This document shows positions 59,741 through 64,000 of a stretch of 64,000 bases of DNA, piece after piece. The DNA comes from Lindgomyces ingoldianus. Lineage: Eukaryota; Ascomycota; Dothideomycetes; Pleosporales; Lindgomycetaceae. The stretch is taken from contig NW_022985201.1 of the NCBI RefSeq assembly GCF_010093535.1, forward strand, positions 372,623-436,622. The letters run 5' to 3'. A model generated the notes under the pieces. That model did not search any database, was not told the origin of the DNA, and saw only the letters and a program-made list of their open reading frames with translations. The translations under genes were made by a program, and so were the position numbers. Within the stretch, counting starts at the first letter, position 1; the number at the start of each line of letters is the position of its first letter.

Positions 59741-60358
59741 TGTTATAGCTAATAGTTAGACTGTAATAACCTAACTAGCTGTCCCACACAGCCTAAATAA
59801 TGTTAGATAGAAGGCGCTTAGCCCTACGCTAAGCAAATTATGTAACAAGATAGATAAAGAATAGCTTTAGCTTTTAGATAAAAGCCTTGCAGAATGCACT
59901 GTCTAATAGGGACCTAAGCATTGCAGGTAATGCAGGCGCTGCAGGCAGTCGCAGGCAATGCATGCAACACCTGCAACGCATGCAGACGCATGTAAACTTT
60001 ATGTATATAGTTCTAATTATAACTATAGTTAAAAAGTTGTAATTACTATTAAGTCTATTCCTATACCCCCTATTTAATAGACTAAGAAGCTGTGATACTT
60101 TTACAAAGTCTACTGCTGCCTTATATATCTTGCACTATATATACCTCTACTCTTATCCTCACAGATTAGGTTTACTAGCTCCCTATACAGCTGCTAGGTT
60201 AAACCACAAGCCTGCCTACCCTCTACCTCGCATTACCCTGTACTCTGCTTGACGGACTGTACACCCGATCCAGCTAAGTTCTACCCCTTCCGTTAACATA
60301 TCATCATAGGCTGACGTACTCCTGAAAACATTATTTCGCCGGAGTAAGGATTGTAACA
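59741..60358 (+). repeat. Gypsy-2 family plus copy, 3' LTR
   Basis: 618 bp. The inner ~170 bp is mutated while the last ~150 bp is unmutated, the mirror of the 5' LTR. The microrepeat block recurs at about 59918-59995. Confidence 0.92.
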
Positions 60359-61849
60359 CTTATTTACTGCTTAAAGCTTTATAATCTCTTTTTACACTAA
60401 CACTAGCTTATGCGCAATAATTAATGCCCCCTTTAAAACTTTTTTAAAGGCCTTTACTATAGATGTTAGTAAGCTATTTACATGCCTTTAAATTTTTACC
60501 TTTATAAGCATTAATTACAACCTAAATTTAAGAGTATTACTTAGAGTTTATAACTGCTAGAGCTTATTATTAATAAGTAGTAGTAGTAATAGAGTATGTA
60601 ACTAGACATTAAAAGCTATTTTAACCTATTTTAGGTTAAATAGGACTAAACTAGCGCCTTAAAACCCTTCTTAGATATTACTAAAAGTAATTACTATATT
60701 ATAAGCGTGTATAAAGCATAGTAAGAACTTAAGTTTTATAATATAAGTAATTTAGTTACACATAAGATCTATAGCTTAGCACTTATATACCTTCTTTAGA
60801 GAGGCAAAACAGCCTACATTAAGAGGCTATAGAAGGTGTAATAAGTGTAGAAGTATGTAAATAGTAATAATCTTATTTTTTTTATAGTACTACTAAAAAT
60901 TAAGTAAGTTATAGCTTTTATAGCTATTAATAATAAAAAGCTAATAAGCGCCTATAACTTTTTTTTATATGCTTATTAAAGTGCTTTAACTACTATAGCC
61001 TAAGCTTATTTATTGTCTAGCTGTTTTTAGAGACTATAATAACTTAGTTCTAAAGCAGATTTTTCTTCTTATACTAGGTAAAGAGGTAATAGCAGCCCTT
61101 AAAAATAAAAAATAAAAAATAGCCTACTTTATTATGTTAATGCCTTAAATAACTATTATCTACTCTTTATTACTTTACTATATTACCTTTAGCTATTTTT
61201 ATTTTCTTAAAGCTATAACAACTGCTCTAGTTAATATCTAGCTTATTATAAAGCTTAACTTATTAAAGTTATACATGTCTTTATTCTAGATACTATACTT
61301 AGCTTTTATATTAGCTACTAGGCAAAACTAGCCTTAAATAACCTCTAGATCTTTATAAAGCGCTTTTTTATAATTATACTTATAATTAAACTTTATTATA
61401 AACTTAAAGCAGTGCTTAACTTACATACTAGGCTAGTTTAAGCTAACCTAGCCTAGATTACGCTTTACGCGCAAGGAATTAGCTATATTAGCTACAGCTG
61501 TAAGCCTAGAGGGAAATCTGTGTGTAATAAGCTTAAGTATGTACTTAATAACTACCTTCTTTTTAAGCTTAGTTAGATTCCTTAATTTAGGCTAGCATTC
61601 TGCTTTTAAAGGCTGTCTAGCGTGTTAATTGCTTAGTGTTGTGTAAGAAACATTATAGATAGCTGCAGCGTGTTATAAAAAAGGTTTTAAGTCTTATTTA
61701 AAAGCCTAAAAAGTAAGCTGTATCTAACATTCTTTAGAAGATTTAATCTAGTGTTGTTGTTAAGGCATTATGTAGATAGGTAGAGTGTGGTAGAGGCTTA
61801 GCAAAAGTGGCCGGCCAACCTGTGTGGCCGGCTAACCTGTTAGGTACGT

Positions 61850-62360
61850 TAACTATTCTTTAAACTAAATAACCTACTTTAATGTGCTAACTATTACTAT
61901 CTACTTAATTCTGCAACTAATTAGTAGTTCTTTTAATAAAAGGTGTGTTATGCTTCTTGTACTACTAAACCCTAGCCTGCTAGAAAACGCCTAGTAACCT
62001 CTATAGCTCTAGATCCCTTAGCTAATATAAAAAGAAAATATTACTTACTTACTAATATTATAAACGCAGCAAATATCTTTATAGTTATAGTTTAAAATAA
62101 TTCTTATTAAAATAGTGTTACTTACTTTTATTAAACACACGCTACTTATTCTTACTAAATATGCTTTACCTAATCTTGTTAACTAAATAGTGCTTTTTTT
62201 TATTAATTACTTAATGCCTAGTCTTATACTTCTATACTTTTATATAAATATAGTAAATGCAACACTACTCTTATTAAAGGCATTAATTAATTTAAGAATA
62301 GTGTTAAGTAGAAGGTAAACTGTGTAAGTTATTAAAGTAATATGTAGGCGTGTACTGTAC
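61850..62360. other. AT-rich stretch, no feature recognised
   Basis: About 510 bp of RIP-like sequence between Fot1-like element C and TRIM copy 2. No coding trace or boundary was identified. Confidence 0.4.
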
Positions 62361-62512
62361 TGTAAGGCTAATATAGCGCTTACGTGTAAGGCCGAGATGG
62401 TGCTTACGTGCAACAAGTATATATACTATTCTGTACGCAATAATTAACGTTAGTTAATTATTTTTACCTTTTTAGTTATATTAGCGTAGTGGTATAGAGC
62501 TCTGTTCTTATA
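62361..62512 (+). repeat. TRIM copy 2, 5' LTR
   Basis: 152 bp, TGTAAGGCTAATATAG at the start and a RIP-like TTCTTATA at the inner end. Confidence 0.85.
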
Positions 62513-62810
62513 TAATAATTAACTAACAGCAGGGTACAGTTAGTGTTTAACCCCACCTTAGTTAGCTTTAAGCTAGTTTTTAGACTAAAACATAAGGCAG
62601 CCTCTTCTAGCACCACATTGTTGCTGCTAGAAGGTCTAGTGTATATAGCTTAGCTAGCGTAGCCACTAAGCGTTGCGTTGTGTTTATCCCGCGCCTCTAG
62701 GCCGCAGGTGGTCAGCCTCTAGCCAGTAACCAAGTCATGCGCATGGCGTCTCTAAGCTGCGGGTAGGTCATGTGACGCCTGGGACATGCGTCTGCTAAGA
62801 AGGGGGATAA

Positions 62811-62962
62811 TGTAAGGCTAAGATAGCGCTTACGTGTAAGGCTAAGATAGTGCTTACGTGCAACAAGTATATATACTATTCTGTACACAATAATTAACGT
62901 TAGTTAATTATTCGCACCTTTTTAGTTGTATTAGCGTAGTAGTACAGAGCTCTGTTCTTACA
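62811..62962 (+). repeat. TRIM copy 2, 3' LTR
   Basis: 152 bp, preceded by the purine tract and ending TTCTTACA before the duplicated target. Confidence 0.85.
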
Positions 62963-62967
62963 TGTAC

Positions 62968-63360
62968 AGCATAAAAGTTTTAAGTCTATACTACTATTAA
63001 ACCTAGGTCTAACTCCTGCGCTTTTTAAAAATGTGTACTAGTTACATACATTAGAACAGACTTATTAATTTTATAAACTACACCTATCTAGCAATGTCTC
63101 TAGCATTCTAAGTGTTTTTTTTACTTCTTAGTTTTTTTAGTTATTATAAGAAGATCTTTTTAAATAACTTTTAGTTGCTTTATTATAAGAATTAGTAAAC
63201 AGCAATACTGTGTGTTTATTAGAGGATAAGGCTAGAATAAATGCTATATTTAAAGCAGAACAAAGAGCATAGAGCATGCTAAAAACAGCTTATATTATGT
63301 AATTTACTATAGATAAATCTCTTAATAATCTAGCACTATTAGATAAAAATAAAAGTCTAA
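62968..63360. other. AT-rich stretch upstream of Helitron relic
   Basis: RIP-like sequence, possibly the N-terminal coding part of the same relic. Nothing readable with confidence. Confidence 0.35.
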
Positions 63361-63870
63361 TAGTAAAATTTTACTTAAAGCTTAAAAAGATAAATTTAGA
63401 GAAATGTAAAGTGTGCAACTAAAGGTAGTTTAATTTAGATATTACTTTATATAAATACACTACATGTTAAAAAGATAGGCGTAACTACTTAGACAATTCT
63501 AATTAGGTGCCCTTATAGGGTGCTGCAAATAGGCTAGATTCTAGTCCTATGCTATTTTATCTTTTAACACTAACTATAACTAAGGAACAACTTCTAGCTA
63601 GAGTGTAGATTATAATAGAGCTAAGGCAGCACTAGAGTTAATAGTATAAGTATTAAGAGCATGTTTACTATTTTACTATAAATACTATAAAGGTTTTTTT
63701 TTGCTTACTACTATTTTTACATAATGTTAATGTTATTATTTTAAAGCTCTTAGCATTTAAAGGTAAAAATGTTAGTGCTATTAATTACTTATTTAAAAAA
63801 AACTATAAAGTGTAGTAAACTATTATATTATAGTAGCTTCTATTTTTTAAATCTAACTATTTTAGCTATT
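63361..63870 (+). pseudogene. Helitron-type helicase-like protein relic
   Basis: The plus-strand frame from about 63395, with many TAG/TAA codons, reads EKCKVCN, FNLDITLYKYTTC, KDRRNYLDNSN, GAANRLDSSPM and LTLTITKEQLLARV. Paired Cys-x-x-Cys motifs followed by that layout are typical of the N-terminal region (DUF6570-like) of Helitron Rep/helicase proteins in fungi. NVNVIILK further on also fits. Stops fall where Trp or Gln are expected, consistent with RIP. The rest of the element lies beyond the window. Confidence 0.55.
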
Positions 63871-64000
63871 GTGATGACAAGCACTGTCTCTACTACTGTA
63901 TGGAGCTGGGGAAGCAAGGCAGAGTAGGTCGGCTCTATTTCAGCTACACTAAGATAGAGAGGAGAAAGGGAGCTTTAAGGGCAGCTCTGCAGAAGAAGTG
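63871..64000. other. Return to higher GC at the window end
   Basis: The last ~110 bases are GC-normal and purine-rich, suggesting the edge of the repeat block or an unmutated element. Too short to assign. Confidence 0.3.

Larger units (their letters stand above)
52527..60358 (+). mobile_element. Gypsy-2 family retrotransposon, plus orientation, RIP-degraded
   Basis: 7832 bp with 618-bp LTRs (52527-53144 and 59741-60358) and the duplication CTTAT (52522-52526 and 60359-60363). The plus-strand order is gag, RT, integrase. The gag knuckle at about 54171-54220 reads YLNYKKVGYFY-KC, where Cys, Cys and His have become Tyr. The RT region at about 56545-56760 includes FVLVYLDNVLIYT (family YLDD). 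The integrase segment LSTAYYLQTDR-TERVN is near 58086-58150. A young insertion lies at 58399-58598, which accounts for part of the length difference from the other copy. Not functional. Confidence 0.92.
52152..61849 (-). mobile_element. Fot1/pogo-like DNA transposon C, split by a Gypsy-2 family element
   Basis: The left end ACGTACCTAACGGG (52152) and right end CTGTTAGGTACGT (61849) are inverted and TA-flanked. Each carries two GGTTGGCCGGCCAC-type iterons 17 bp apart. Without the 7.83-kb insert the element is about 1.9 kb. Transposase traces read on the minus strand: LFIINSYKSYN at about 60905-60940 corresponds to the catalytic L-D-G-H-x-S-H region. A basic C-terminal tail lies in the left piece (52300-52520). 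It is RIP-degraded. Confidence 0.72.
62361..62962 (+). mobile_element. TRIM element, copy 2
   Basis: 602 bp with 152-bp LTRs (62361-62512 and 62811-62962), TG...CA ends and the duplication TGTAC (62356-62360 and 62963-62967). The interior is closely similar to copy 1, including the GC-rich block and the AAGAAGGGGGATAA tract directly before the 3' LTR. No ORF. It is non-autonomous and must have been moved by another element's proteins. Confidence 0.88.

Overview
The window looks like a chromosome segment of a filamentous ascomycete (Pezizomycotina). The genes carry many short introns (44-152 nt, GT-AG, one GC-AG), encode typical Pezizomycotina proteins, and sit in a normal-GC island flanked by extremely AT-rich repeats. 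Differences between repeat copies are almost all C-to-T or G-to-A, the mark of repeat-induced point mutation (RIP). No species can be named from the sequence.

Layout. (1) 1-5403: RIP-decayed foldback and Fot1/pogo-type DNA transposons, one 599-bp TRIM (miniature LTR) element and a 760-bp assembly gap. (2) 5404-27621: a 22-kb gene island. It holds a secreted multicopper oxidase, a broken Ap4A phosphorylase/ATP adenylyltransferase (APA1/2-like), a YdfG-like short-chain dehydrogenase, complex I subunit NDUFS6, a YjbQ/UPF0047 protein, an unrecognised Tyr/Pro-rich protein, a mitochondrial DUF1279 (FAM210/MRX11-like) protein, an M16 metallopeptidase (Ste23/insulin-degrading-enzyme-like), an EthD-domain protein and an MPP6-like exosome cofactor fused to a zinc knuckle. 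About 4 kb (17.8-21.8 kb) has no recognisable intact gene. (3) 27622-51400: a nest of transposons. An outer Fot1-like element hosts two copies of a 5.66-kb Ty3/gypsy element (Gypsy-1), one of which is split by a 7.65-kb Ty3/gypsy element (Gypsy-2), plus a foldback element split by a solo LTR. (4) 52152-61849: another Fot1-like element, split by a 7.83-kb Gypsy-2-family element that itself contains a young, unmutated LTR insertion with an unresolved 10-N gap. (5) 62361-64000: a second TRIM copy and a Helitron-type coding relic.

The island genes are mostly unrelated housekeeping or accessory functions rather than a pathway cluster. Three (NDUFS6, the DUF1279 protein, and possibly the M16 peptidase) have mitochondrial-type N-termini.

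The most interesting signals lie in the repeats. Target-site duplications and LTR boundaries could be read to the base and give an insertion order. RIP spares the outer ~100-150 bp of each LTR element at both ends, and the two LTRs of one element act as internal controls. The TIRs of three Fot1-like families share a pair of iterons with different sequences but the same 17-bp period.
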